A DNA stretch of 64,000 bases from Micromonospora chersina (GTDB lineage Bacteria > Actinomycetota > Actinomycetes > Mycobacteriales > Micromonosporaceae). The stretch covers positions 3,658,001 to 3,722,000 of the forward strand of contig NZ_FMIB01000002.1 of assembly GCF_900091475.1 (NCBI RefSeq). The letters are read 5' to 3'. This document shows, piece by piece, positions 51,300 to 60,700 of the stretch. The notes below the pieces were generated by a model that was not told the DNA's origin, did not search any database, and saw only the letters and a list, made by a program, of their open reading frames with translations. A program made the translations under genes and the position numbers. The first letter of the stretch is position 1, and each line of letters opens with the position of its first letter.

Positions 51300-52319
51300 G
51301 TGACGGCACCCCTGCGGCGCTGGCTGACCCCCGTGGTGGCCGTCGTGGCCGCGCTCACCGTGCTGGTGGGGCCGACCCCGGCGACGGCCGCTCCGAGCAC
51401 CCCCACCCCCTCGGGGCACTCCGAGGACGACGACGACCCCCTCATCACCGAGGCCATCGACGCCGCCAACCGGGCCTACCTCCAGGCCAAGGCGAAGCTG
51501 GACAAGTCGCGCAAGCGCCAGCTCCAGCTCGCCCTCGAGGTGAAGGCCGCGCAGAGCGAATTCGACGCGCTCAGCCCGCAGGTGGCCCAGATGGCCGCGC
51601 AGTCCTACCGCACCGGCCGGATGGGCGCCATGGCCATGCTGCTGGACAGCAGCACGCCCGACTCGTTCGTCCGGCGGGCGGCCGCCCTCGACGAGCTGAA
51701 CCTGATGAACGCGCAGAAGCTCGCCGCCATCAACGCCGCGAAGAACCGCGCCGAGCAGGCCAAGATCGCGCTCGACATCGAGGTGCGCGAGCAGGAGAAG
51801 CAGAAGAACGCGATGGCCCGCGAGAAGGCCGAGACGGAGAAGGCGCTGCAACTGGTCGGCGGCATCGGCTTCACCGGCGGCCTGGTCTCGGCCACCTCAC
51901 CGGTCGCCCGGGTCGGCCCCGGCCGGACCGCCGACGGCGACTGGAAGCCGGAGTCGTGCAGCGAGAACGACCCGACCACCTCGGGCTGCATCACCCCGCG
52001 CACACTGCACGCGTACAAGGAGGTGAAGCGGGCCGGCTTCAACCGCTTCGTGGGCTGCTACCGCCCGGGCGGGCCGTGGGAGCACCCCAAGGGCCGCGCC
52101 TGCGACTGGTCGCTCCAGAACAGCGGCTTCTCCCCGTGGCGGACCAAGGACCAGCGGATGTACGGCAACAACGTCGCCGCCTTCCTCATCCGCAACGCCG
52201 ACCGGCTCGGCATCTACTACGTGATCTGGAACCGGCAGATCTGGTTCCCGGCCACCGGCTGGAAGTCCTACAGCGGACCCTCCAACCACACCGACCACGT
52301 GCACATGTCGCTGCTCTGA
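51300..52319 (+). CDS. Secreted coiled-coil cell-wall protein
   Basis: 339 aa. The signal peptide ends near ATAA (residue ~31). A long coiled-coil (~60-185, e.g. AYLQAKAKLDKSRKRQLQLA) as in RipA/CwlO-type hydrolases is followed by a ~110-residue C-terminal domain. That domain has CSENDPTTSGCITPRTLHAY, GPWEHPKGRACDWSL, AAFLIRNADRLGIYYVIW and NHTDHVHMSLL. The His/Asp set (H-x-x-x-x-x-x-D, HTDHVH) resembles a D-Ala-D-Ala/VanY- or ARB_07466-like peptidase fold and not NlpC/P60. GTG 51300 follows AAGGGA. It is under the c-di-AMP riboswitch. Confidence 0.85.
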   Translation: MTAPLRRWLTPVVAVVAALTVLVGPTPATAAPSTPTPSGHSEDDDDPLITEAIDAANRAYLQAKAKLDKSRKRQLQLALEVKAAQSEFDALSPQVAQMAAQSYRTGRMGAMAMLLDSSTPDSFVRRAAALDELNLMNAQKLAAINAAKNRAEQAKIALDIEVREQEKQKNAMAREKAETEKALQLVGGIGFTGGLVSATSPVARVGPGRTADGDWKPESCSENDPTTSGCITPRTLHAYKEVKRAGFNRFVGCYRPGGPWEHPKGRACDWSLQNSGFSPWRTKDQRMYGNNVAAFLIRNADRLGIYYVIWNRQIWFPATGWKSYSGPSNHTDHVHMSLL

Positions 52320-52332
52320 CGACGTACGCCGA

Positions 52333-52365
52333 GAGGGGCCGGTCCGCGATGCGGGCCGGCCCCTC
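52333..52365. terminator. Bidirectional terminator hairpin
   Basis: GAGGGGCCGG (52333-52342) pairs with CCGGCCCCTC (52356-52365), continued by TCCGC/GCGGG pairs. An outer CGCCGA/TCGGCG extends it. It lies between the convergent wall-protein and carbonic anhydrase genes. Confidence 0.8.
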
Positions 52366-52382
52366 GACGTTCGGCGGATCGT

Positions 52383-53051
52383 TCAGCCGGCGAGCGCCGG
52401 GTCGGCGGGCGCGGCCGGGGCCGGCACCGGCGTGACCGGCGCGGTGGCCGGAATCTGGGCCACGATGCGCGCCTCGCCGGCGCTCAGCCGGTACGCCATG
52501 CCGACGATCGTGCACGCGCCGGCGTCCACCCGCTCGGCCAGCACGGCGGACCGGGCCACCAGGGCCTCGACGGTCTGCGCGATGTGGATGTCGATGATGG
52601 CGTCCAGGTCCTCCACGCCGTCCCGGCCGGCCCGGAGCAGGCTGGGCGCGACGGCGTCCACCACGGCGCCGAGGTGCCCGGCCGGCGAGGTGCCGGTGCG
52701 GACCGCCTCGCGGGCGGCCTGGACCGCGCCGCACGAGTCGTGGCCGAGCACCACCACGAGCGGGGTGCCCAGCACGGTCACCGCGTACTCGACGCTGCCG
52801 AGCACCTCGGGGCCGGCGGTGTGCCCGGCGGTGCGGACCACGAAGAGGTCACCGAGGCCGCGGTCGAAGATGATCTCGGCGGCGAGCCGGGAGTCGGAGC
52901 AGCCGACGATCACCGCGAACGGGTGCTGCCCGTCGGCGACCGCCGCCCGGTGTCCGGCGTCCTGGTTCGGATGACGCGGGACACCGGTGACGAACCGCCG
53001 GTTACCGGCCTGGAGTTCGGCGAGCGCCTGTTCGGGAGTGGTCGGCGGCAT
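52383..53051 (-). CDS. Beta-carbonic anhydrase
   Basis: 222 aa. The zinc ligands C51, D53 (CSDSR), H104 and C107 (GHDSCGA) are all present. VIVGCSDSR and the ARTAGHTAGPEVLGSVEYAV region match the family. It converts CO2 to bicarbonate. The C-terminal ~25 residues are Ala/Pro-rich. It is a single-gene unit; ATG 53051 lacks a strong ribosome site but fits the family start. Confidence 0.94.
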   Translation of the reverse strand: MPPTTPEQALAELQAGNRRFVTGVPRHPNQDAGHRAAVADGQHPFAVIVGCSDSRLAAEIIFDRGLGDLFVVRTAGHTAGPEVLGSVEYAVTVLGTPLVVVLGHDSCGAVQAAREAVRTGTSPAGHLGAVVDAVAPSLLRAGRDGVEDLDAIIDIHIAQTVEALVARSAVLAERVDAGACTIVGMAYRLSAGEARIVAQIPATAPVTPVPAPAAPADPALAG

Positions 53052-53139
53052 CCATCCTCACCTCGTCCTCGGGCGAAAAAGACCTGGTCAGCCGGCCGGC
53101 GACGGAGGCGGCCTCGGGACCAACCGTCACACGCAGTCC

Positions 53140-53185
53140 AAGGTACGTCAAGATTTACGTGATACGCGTTTCATACGTTGCGCCG
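53140..53185 (+). promoter_or_regulatory. AT-rich promoter-like region
   Basis: A short AT-rich patch in the 217-bp gap between the divergent anhydrase and regulator genes holds AAGATTTACGTGATACG and an imperfect repeat (ACGTGAT...ATACGT, 53157-53178). It is a likely promoter/operator area, but no box is certain. Confidence 0.3.
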
Positions 53186-53268
53186 CCCTTGACGGCGGCC
53201 CGGAACCCGGCCTCGCCCCGCACGCACGGACCGGGGCAGAACCGAGAGGCGCGGGAAAGGGCCATACC

Positions 53269-53610
53269 ATGACGACCATGGCGACGACACCAGGCGAGAA
53301 CGGGAGCGGCCGGAACTGGACCTTCCTCACCAATCACGGCCACGTGCTGCTGGCCATCGCGCGCAACCCCACGGCGCGGCTGCGGGACGTGGCCGAGGAG
53401 GTGGGGGTGACCGAGCGGGCCGCCCAGGCGATCGTCGCCGACCTGGAAGCCGGTGGCTACCTCCAGCGCACCCGGGTGGGCCGCCGCAACGAGTACACGA
53501 TCAACCCGAGCGGGCACTTCCGGCACCCGGCCGAGGCCGACCAGCAGGTGGGCGCCCTGCTCGCCCTCTTCACCACCGACCCCGCCGCGGAGCCGGTGAC
53601 CGAGAGCTGA
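53269..53610 (+). CDS. Winged-helix transcriptional regulator
   Basis: 113 aa. The DNA-binding core reads FLTNHGHVLLAIARNPTARL, RDVAEEVGVTERAAQAIVAD, then LEAGGYLQRTRVGRRNEYTI, a MarR/GntR-like winged helix. There is no ligand-binding domain. ATG 53269 is preceded by AAAGGG. Proteins of this size and type are common in actinomycetes; the targets are unknown, though the divergent carbonic anhydrase gene is a candidate. Confidence 0.85.
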   Translation: MTTMATTPGENGSGRNWTFLTNHGHVLLAIARNPTARLRDVAEEVGVTERAAQAIVADLEAGGYLQRTRVGRRNEYTINPSGHFRHPAEADQQVGALLALFTTDPAAEPVTES

Positions 53611-53669
53611 CCGTCTTCCCACGGCTGCCCGTCACCGCGCGGACGGCGCGGCGACGGTAATCTCACCGC

Positions 53670-54908
53670 GTGCGCGACAGCTTGCGGCCGGACGGGACGA
53701 CGGAGCACGTCCGTACCGGGCACCGGATCCGATCCGTCCTCTCCGGAGTGTCGGTGGCCGCCCTCCTCGGCGGCGTGCTGGCGATGCCCGCGCCCGCCGC
53801 GGCGGCCCCGAAGTGCGGCCCACCCGGCGGCCCCGCCCCCACCGCGGCGCCGTGGGCGCTGAACCGGCTCGACCCGGCCGCGGCCTGGCGGGTCACCAAG
53901 GGACAGGGCATCACCGTCGCGGTCATCGACTCCGGGGTCTCCCCCGCCCACCCGCTGCTGCGCGGCCGGGTGCTCACCGGCGAGGACTTCAACCAGCTCG
54001 CCAAGCTCGACGGGCAGTGCGACCTGGTCGGCCACGGCACCCTGATCGCCGGCATCATCGCCGGGAAGGAGGGCACCGGCGCGCCGTTCACCGGCATCGC
54101 GCCGGAGGCCCGGATCCTGCCGGTCCGCGTGCTCGCCGACAACCAGAAGGCCTTCGACGAGTCCATTCCGGCCGAGATCGGCAAGGCGATCCGGTGGGCG
54201 GTCGACCACGACGCCGACGTGATCAACCTGTCCCTGGTCACCCTCGACGACCCGGCGCTCAGGGCGGCCGTCGACTACGCCCTCGGCAAGGGCGTGATCC
54301 TGGTGGCCGCGGCCGGCAACCGGCAGGAGAACCAGCAGGACCAGCCGGCGTACCCGGCCGCGTACCCGGGGGTCATCGCGGTGGCCGGGGTGGACGAGAA
54401 CGGCGGGCACGTCGGCAGCTCGGTCACCGGGGACTATGTGGACATCGCCGCGCCCGGGCTGAACATCGTCGGCCCCGCGCCGCAGGGCGCCGGCTATCTG
54501 GCCGAGCCGAACGGCGGCACCAGCTTCGCCACCGGGTACGTCTCCGGGGTCGCCGCGCTGGTGCGGGCCGCGCACCCGGACATCAGCCCGAAGGACGTGG
54601 CGTTCCGGCTCACCCGCACGGCCGACAACCCGCCGGACGGGCACAACGCACTGGTCGGGTACGGCGTGGTCAACCCCTACCGGGCCGTGACCAGCCTGCT
54701 GGGCACCCGCAGCGACCCGCCGCTGGGCGCGATGCCGGCACCGGCGCCGCACACCGATCCGCTGGCCTGGCAGCGCACCGTGGCGATCTGGGCGGCGGCG
54801 GTCGGCGCGGTGCTGGCCGGGGTCCTGCTGGCGCTGCGGCCGATCCTGGTCCGGGGCCGGCGGCGCGGTTGGCGCCCCGGCCGTCGGACCGCGCCGCAGG
54901 ACGCCTGA
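53670..54908 (+). CDS. mycP: Type VII secretion-associated mycosin (S8 protease)
   Basis: 412 aa. A signal peptide (~20-46) precedes the subtilisin-like domain with D87 (VIDSGV), H122 (GHGT), oxyanion N217 (AAGN) and S285 (NGGTSFAT). One C-terminal TM helix (~368-388) anchors it, followed by a basic tail. This is the mycosin (MycP) architecture: it sits outside the membrane and processes ESX substrates or stabilises the ESX complex. GTG 53670. It is the first ESX-locus gene and runs convergent to the WXG pair. Confidence 0.93.
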   Translation: MRDSLRPDGTTEHVRTGHRIRSVLSGVSVAALLGGVLAMPAPAAAAPKCGPPGGPAPTAAPWALNRLDPAAAWRVTKGQGITVAVIDSGVSPAHPLLRGRVLTGEDFNQLAKLDGQCDLVGHGTLIAGIIAGKEGTGAPFTGIAPEARILPVRVLADNQKAFDESIPAEIGKAIRWAVDHDADVINLSLVTLDDPALRAAVDYALGKGVILVAAAGNRQENQQDQPAYPAAYPGVIAVAGVDENGGHVGSSVTGDYVDIAAPGLNIVGPAPQGAGYLAEPNGGTSFATGYVSGVAALVRAAHPDISPKDVAFRLTRTADNPPDGHNALVGYGVVNPYRAVTSLLGTRSDPPLGAMPAPAPHTDPLAWQRTVAIWAAAVGAVLAGVLLALRPILVRGRRRGWRPGRRTAPQDA

Positions 54909-55052
54909 CCCGGCTCGGGGCGGGGATCCCGCACGGCGCCGGGGTATGCGCCGGCGCCGGACCCGGCCCGGCGCGCCGGATTCCGGCGTGGAAAAGCACC
55001 ACGGCCCCGACCCCGGCGTGAGCCGGAGCGGAGCCGCAGCGGTTCGGTCGGG

Positions 55053-55331
55053 TCAGCCCCAGACCTTGGAGTTGCTCATCTCGGTGGTCATGTAGTTCTC
55101 GCGCGCGATGCCCACGGCACCGCCGATGTCGTTCAGGACCTTGTTGATGTCCCGCACGGCGGCGTCCCACTGAGCCTGGTGCTGCTCGTAGGCGGCGCGG
55201 TCCTGACCCTCCCACTCGAGCTTGGTCAGCATCGCGCGAAGCGTGTCCAGCTTCTCGTCGATGGTCCGCGAGATGGCCTGCATCTGCTGGTTGCTGCTCT
55301 CGAGGACAGCGTAGTCAACCTTGATGCTCAT
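55053..55331 (-). CDS. WXG100 protein (EsxA-like)
   Basis: 92 aa helical hairpin with W40-E-G42 at the turn (LEWEGQDRAAYEQH). It ends KVWG and lacks a strict C-terminal YxxxD/E. AGGAGG precedes ATG 55331. It lies 28 bp after a second WXG100 gene; the two are the likely heterodimer exported by the ESX apparatus. No signal peptide, as expected. Confidence 0.93.
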   Translation of the reverse strand: MSIKVDYAVLESSNQQMQAISRTIDEKLDTLRAMLTKLEWEGQDRAAYEQHQAQWDAAVRDINKVLNDIGGAVGIARENYMTTEMSNSKVWG

Positions 55332-55359
55332 CGATTCCTCCTCTGCCTGTCTTCGCGGA

Positions 55360-55668
55360 TCACGGGTTGAGAGCAGAGTGGAACTTGTCCAGCATCTGCT
55401 GCTGCTCTTCGTCGTTGACCTGGTGCGTCGTGCCGGACTTGTCAAGCAGGTCGGCGATGTTGTCCATCGCCGTCAGCAGCTTGTTCGTGTCCTCGTTCCA
55501 ACGCAGCATCAGGTTCTGGAAACCCGTGGACGCGCCGCCCTTCCAGGCCATGGCCAGGTCGTCGACGACATTCCACAGCTTCTTGAGCTCACCGTCGACG
55601 TCGCTGCGCGTGGACCGCACGTCACTCGCGGCGGTGTGCAGAGTCGCTGCACTGACCTCGAACGCCAT
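55360..55668 (-). CDS. WXG100 protein (EsxB-like)
   Basis: 102 aa helical hairpin with W42-K-G44 (AMAWKGGASTGFQN). The C-terminus QQQMLDKFHSALNP is longer than in EsxA. An acidic/polar second helix follows. First of the WXG pair in transcription order and the likely carrier of the export signal. GGTGTG/AAGGGTG before ATG 55668. Confidence 0.93.
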   Translation of the reverse strand: MAFEVSAATLHTAASDVRSTRSDVDGELKKLWNVVDDLAMAWKGGASTGFQNLMLRWNEDTNKLLTAMDNIADLLDKSGTTHQVNDEEQQQMLDKFHSALNP

Positions 55669-55873
55669 GCTTCACACCCTTCCGTCATCTCTGTGGCGGC
55701 GGATCCGCCGCGCCCCTCCCCCGCGGCAAGGCGTACACACCCCACCGACGGACACTTCAACCGAACCGTAGCGGACGACGTCCAATCCGCGCAGCCCTGC
55801 ATCCCCATGGCGCACAACGCCGTCCGGCGATCACGACCGTACGAGGTGGACGGTCACGGACACCAGCGGCCAC

Positions 55874-56134
55874 TCAGGACGGCCGCCGGTACGACCTCAG
55901 GTGCATGGCCGCGCCGAAGACCAGCACGACGGCCAGCAGCGCCACGAACAGCCAGAGCACCGGCCTGTCGAGCGCCCGGTCGAGCACCACCGGGATCAGC
56001 GCGGCGACACCGGTGAGCAACACCACCTCGCTGGCCCGCTTCGCCCACGTGGCGCGGGACAACTGGGCGACCAGCGCCAGCCCGATGAAGGCCGGCACGG
56101 TCACCAGGAAGTACACGAAGAGCACCAGCAGCAC
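55874..56134 (-). CDS. Small membrane protein of the ESX locus
   Basis: 86 aa with about three hydrophobic helices (VLFVYFLVTVPAFIGLALVA; VVLLTGVAALIPVVL; WLFVALLAVVLVFGAAMHL) and a short basic tail. GTG 56134 has GGGAAGGGG upstream. It lies 19 bp after the 241-aa gene in the same unit. No known family. Confidence 0.65.
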   Translation of the reverse strand: MLLVLFVYFLVTVPAFIGLALVAQLSRATWAKRASEVVLLTGVAALIPVVLDRALDRPVLWLFVALLAVVLVFGAAMHLRSYRRPS

Positions 56135-56153
56135 CCCGGGGCCCCCCTTCCCG

Positions 56154-56879
56154 TCACTGGTAGAACTTGGAGTCCTGCACCCAGTCGATTTTGATGTCCT
56201 TGATGTCCGGGTCCTGGCCCGTGGCCGCCCAGCCGGGCCGGGAGTCCGACACGAAGGCGAACCGGTCGTTGCCCTGGAAGCCGGCCATGACGGCCGAGAA
56301 CACCGCGCTGATGTCGCCGAAGACGAGTGCCAGGATCGCCGCGCTCGCCACCATCCCGGCCACGCCGATCGCCTCGGCGATGGGCGCGGTCGGCGGGAAC
56401 GCCTGGAGGGCCACCGACGCGATCACCGCGATGAGGATGGGGATGAGCGCGTCGACAAGCGCGTTCACCGCGTCGTTGAAGGCGTCCCGGGCGGAGGTCA
56501 GCGTGTCCTTGTTGGCGTTGAACGCCTCGGCCAGCGAGTTGATCTCGGCACCGAGCTTGCGGAGGAAGAGGTCGAACGCGTCCCGGTCGTCGAAGTCCCA
56601 CTCGGTGTCCGACGGTGGGACCTGCTCCAGCGCCGCGCCGAACTGGTCGCCGCCGAGCAGCCGCGCCGCGTCGCCCCACTCCTTGATGGACTTGTTGACC
56701 TCGTCGTTGTCGAACGTCTCCAGGTAGGCGATGGCGGCGCCCAGCGCCCCGGCGAACACCAGCCACATCCAGTTGGCCCGGGCCGCCGGCAGCAGCCCGC
56801 GCACCGGCGCCGTCGCGGCGGCGACCGTGTGCGTGCCGGTCACCGTGCCGGCCGCGTTGGCGATCAGGATCTCCGACAT
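56154..56879 (-). CDS. ESX-locus membrane/effector-like protein
   Basis: 241 aa. An N-terminal hydrophobic helix (~37-52, WMWLVFAGALGAAIAYLE) is followed by an amphipathic helical region (INSLAEAFNANKDTLTSARD, ~115-134). Two long hydrophobic helices come next (~145-190, LIPILIAVIASVALQAF; GVAGMVASAAILALVFG), then a ~40-residue polar end. The order YbaB-like, WXG-like, then this protein parallels the toxin cassette at 42-43 kb. The hydrophobic C-terminal half recalls the CpnT-N-like gene there, but sequence similarity by eye is weak. Unknown function. Confidence 0.6.
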   Translation of the reverse strand: MSEILIANAAGTVTGTHTVAAATAPVRGLLPAARANWMWLVFAGALGAAIAYLETFDNDEVNKSIKEWGDAARLLGGDQFGAALEQVPPSDTEWDFDDRDAFDLFLRKLGAEINSLAEAFNANKDTLTSARDAFNDAVNALVDALIPILIAVIASVALQAFPPTAPIAEAIGVAGMVASAAILALVFGDISAVFSAVMAGFQGNDRFAFVSDSRPGWAATGQDPDIKDIKIDWVQDSKFYQ

Positions 56880-56907
56880 CAGCTGCCCTCCCCGTCCACC
56901 CGGCCGG

Positions 56908-57201
56908 TCACTTGACCACCCAGGGCTGGTCCGACTTCTCCCAGTTCTTGGCGGTCTGCTCCAGCTGCTCGGCCGCCTTGTGCAGGTGCTCGATGCCCGT
57001 CTTGACGTTCTTCAGGTGACCGTCCACCGAGGCGTTGTGCGCCTGCACTGTCGCGCCGCCGAAGAGGGTCAGCGCACCGTCGGGCAGCTTCACGCTCTCC
57101 AGCAGCGCCTGCACGTTGCGCAGGTACTGGATCGGGCCGTCCGGAGCGTCGAGCTTCTGGCTCGCCTTGCGGATCGCGTCGACGTCGACCTTGTTCGCCA
57201 C
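56908..57201 (-). CDS. WXG100/EspC-like secretion target
   Basis: 97 aa, two helices joined near LFGGATVQAHNASV. It has no strict W-x-G turn, but VDVDAIRKASQKLD and the C-terminal LHKAAEQLEQTAKNWEKSDQ suit a type VII target of the EspC/DUF2580 type. It lies 16 bp after the YbaB-like gene. No signal peptide. Confidence 0.65.
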   Translation of the reverse strand: MANKVDVDAIRKASQKLDAPDGPIQYLRNVQALLESVKLPDGALTLFGGATVQAHNASVDGHLKNVKTGIEHLHKAAEQLEQTAKNWEKSDQPWVVK

Positions 57202-57217
57202 CGCGTCTCCTCCCTGG

Positions 57218-57637
57218 TCAGCGGCGCAGGCCGCGGGTCGGGTCGCTCAGGTCCACCCCGAACTGGCGGAACCAGTCCTCCGGGGTGAGGGTGCCCGCCT
57301 GCGCCTGACGGACCAGGTCCGAGCCACCGAGCATGTCGGTCATCAGCTCCTGCTGCCGTTCGGCGAAGGAGGCGTACGCCGCGTCGATGGCGGCCTGGAG
57401 CGACTCGGCCAGGGTGTAGCTGTCCAGCCGCATGGCCCGGGCGTTGATGTCGATGCCGCCGACCTTCATGTCACCGTCGACGGTCACCCGGACCAGGCCG
57501 TCCGGGCTCTCCCCGGTCACGCGCAGGTCGGCGCGCTGCTGCTGGAACTCCGCCAGCCGGCGCTGCTGCTCCTGCGCCTGGCGCAGCAGGTTCTCCACGG
57601 CGCCGCCGGCGCCGCCGTAACCCCACGAGGTGCTCAC
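57218..57637 (-). CDS. YbaB/EbfC-like ESX-associated protein
   Basis: 139 aa from GTG 57637 (GGAGAG seven bases upstream). A helical N-terminus (VENLLRQAQEQQRRLAEFQQ) leads to a YbaB core, SPDGLVRVTVDGDMKVGGID, then ARAMRLDSYTLAESLQAAID. The C-terminal ~35 residues are extra. Such genes sit directly downstream of eccC in actinobacterial ESX loci. It likely acts as a T7SS accessory or chaperone, not a nucleoid protein. Confidence 0.75.
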   Translation of the reverse strand: MSTSWGYGGAGGAVENLLRQAQEQQRRLAEFQQQRADLRVTGESPDGLVRVTVDGDMKVGGIDINARAMRLDSYTLAESLQAAIDAAYASFAERQQELMTDMLGGSDLVRQAQAGTLTPEDWFRQFGVDLSDPTRGLRR

Positions 57638-57706
57638 TACTGTTCTCTCCTCACCACTGGCGGTCGGGCCGACGCTACCGGACCCGTTCATGGGACGTCC
57701 GCCCCG

Positions 57707-60700
57707 TCACGCGGGCTCCGTCCAGGCGGTCTGGATCAGCTGCTGGCCGTCCCGGCGGCGGACCAGGGTGCCCCGGCCCGGCGGCTGCGGGCTCGGCCGC
57801 AGGTTGCCGAAGACCGCACCCTCCTCGCGGCTGCCGGACATGAGCAGGCCCGGCGAGTCCAGCTCGCGGAGGCGTTGCAGCACCGGCTCGTAGAGGGCCC
57901 GGGCCACGCCGCCCACCCGCCGGGTGATGATCAGGTGGAGGCCGATGTCCCGTGCCTGCGGCAGGAGCTCGTGCAGGGCGCTGAGCGGGTTGTTGCCGCC
58001 CGAGGCGACCAGGTCGTAGTCGTCCACCAGGATGTAGAGCTCCGGCCCCTTCCACCAGCTGCGGTCGCGCAACTGGGCGGTGGTCACATCCGGCCCCGGC
58101 AGCCGGTTCTGCAGAGCGCTGCGGATCGAGCCGAGGCCCTGGCTGAAGACCTGGTTGGACGGCGCGTAGTCGAGCAGGTGGTCGCCCTCGACGGCGCCCA
58201 GCAGACCGCGCCGGTAGTCGGCGATGACCAGCCGGGCCTCGGCCGGCGTGTACCGCTCGGCGATGCCCCGGGCGATCAGCCGCAGCAGGTTGGTCTTGCC
58301 GCACTCGGAGTCGCCGAACACGGTCAGGTGCGGCTCGGTCGTCAGGTCCAGGTAGACCGGGGCGAGCGCCGACTCGTTGACGCCGATCGGGATGCCCGGC
58401 GCCGAGCGGTCGACCACCTTCGCCAGCTCGCCGACCGCCAGCTTGCGCGGCAGCAGCCGCACCTTCGGCGCCGGGCGGCCCGGCCAGTTGGCCGCCACGT
58501 GCCCGGCCAGGGCGACCGACGCCTCGGTGAGGTCCTCGATGTCGCGCTTGCCGTCGATCCGCGAGATCCCGGTGAGGAAGTGCAGCTTGTCGCGGGTCAG
58601 ACCGCGGCCCGGCGTGCCGACCGGCACGTTCTGCGCGGCCCGCCGGTCGATCTCCGACTCGGCCGGGTCGCCGAGCCGCAGCTCCAGCTTGGTGCCGAGC
58701 AGGTCCCGCATGTTGATCCGGATCTCCGCCCACCGCACGGCCGTGATCACCACGTGTACGCCGAAACCCAGCCCGCGGTTGGCCAGGTTCGTGATTGTCT
58801 GCTCCAGCTCCTCGTACTCCTGGCGCAGCGTGTTCCAGCCGTCGACCACGAGGAAGACGTCACCGAACGGGTCGTCGGCGAACTCCCCGGCCGCCCGGCG
58901 TCGCCGGTAGCTGGCCACCGAGTCGATGCCGTGCTGGGTGAACCGGTTCTCCCGCTCGTCGATGACGGCGACCACCTCGGCCACGGTCCGGCGGACCGCC
59001 TCGACGTCCCGCCGCCCGGCCACACCGGAGGTGTGCGGCAGCCCGTCCAGGCTGCGCAGCGCGCCACCGCCGAAGTCGAGGCAGAAGAACTGCACCTCGC
59101 GCGGGGTGTGGGTGAGCGCCAGCGCGGCCAGCATCGTGCGCAGCATGGTGCTCTTGCCGCTCAGCGAGGCGCCGACGATCACCACGTTGCCGCCGGCGCC
59201 GGAGAGGTCGACCATCATGGGGTCGCGGCGCTGCTCGTACGGGCGGTCGACGATGCCCACCGGCACGGTGAGCCGACCCCGCCCCGGCCAGTCCGCGGTG
59301 GTGAGGCCGAACGTCGGGTGCACCTTCAGCGGCGGCAGCAGCTCGGCGAGGCCCGACGGCTCGGCCAGCGGCGGCAGCCAGACCTGGTGCGCCGGGCGGC
59401 CCTGCCCCTTGAGGCGGTCGATCAGCACGTCCAGCATGGCCACCGCCTTGCCGTCGCCGCTCTGCTCCGGCTCGGGCGCGGTCTCGGCCGGGCTCGGCAG
59501 GGCCGGCGCCGGGACGTAGTCGATGCCGTACGGGACGATCCGGCGCTGCACCTGCGCCCGGACCGAGCGCTGCACCTGCCCCGGTGCCCGGTACGGGCCC
59601 GAGACGTAGGCGGCGCGGAACCGGAGCATGGTGGCGGTGTCGGTCTTGAGGTAGCCGTGGCCGGGCGCGCTCGGCAGCTCGTACGCGTCCGGCACGCCGA
59701 GCACGATCCGGCTCTCCACCGCCGAGAAGGTCCGCAGACCGATCCGGTACGACAGGTGGGTGTCGAGTCCCCGGAGTTTCCCCTCCTCCAGCCGCTGCGA
59801 GGCCAGCAGCAGGTGGACGCCGAGCGACCGGCCGAGCCGGCCGATCATCACGAAGAGGTCGATGAAGTCCGGCTTCGCGGCGAGCAGCTCGGAGAACTCG
59901 TCACAGATGATGAGCAGGCTGGGCATCGGCTCCAGCGGCTCGCCCGCGGCCCGGGCCTTCTCGTAGTCGTAGCGCGAGACGTAGTTGCCGGCCGCCCGCA
60001 GCACCTCCTGGCGGCGGTTCATCTCACCGGCCAGGGCGTCCCGCATGCGGTCGACGAGCGGCAGCTCGTCGGAGAGGTTGGTGATGACCGCGCTGGTGTG
60101 CGGCAACGCGTCCAGCGAGGCGAAGGTGGCGCCACCCTTGAAGTCGACAAGGACGAAGTTGAGCTCCTCGGACGAGTGGGTCACGGCCAGCGCCGCGACC
60201 ACCGTACGCAGGAGTTCGCTCTTGCCCGAACCGGTCGCGCCGATGACCAGGCCGTGCGGGCCCATGCCCTCGTGCGCGGACTCCTTGAAGTCCAGCTCCA
60301 CCACGTTGCCGTCCGGCCCGACGCCGAGCGGGATGCGCAGCCGGTCCCGGTGGCTGCGCGGCCGCCAGGTCTGCTGGGTGTCCACTGTGGCGGCGTCGCC
60401 GACGCCGAGCAGGTCCGGCAGCTCCATGCTGCGGGCCAGCGGCTCCTCGGTGCTGGCGCCCTGCTGCTGCGACAGCCGGTAGGGGGCGATCTGCCGGGCC
60501 AGCCCCTCGGCGGCCGCCATGCTCAGCCGGTCCGGCCGGCCCAGCCGGGAGTTGGTCGTGCCGCGGACCAGGTCCAGCCCGCTGCCGTCGCCGGCGTCCA
60601 GGCAGAGCAGCCAGCGGCCGGCGTCGCGGGGCACCGCGCCGGAGAGGTCGATCACGGTGGCGCCCAGCAGGCCCGGTCCCATGAGCGCGCAGGTCGACGA

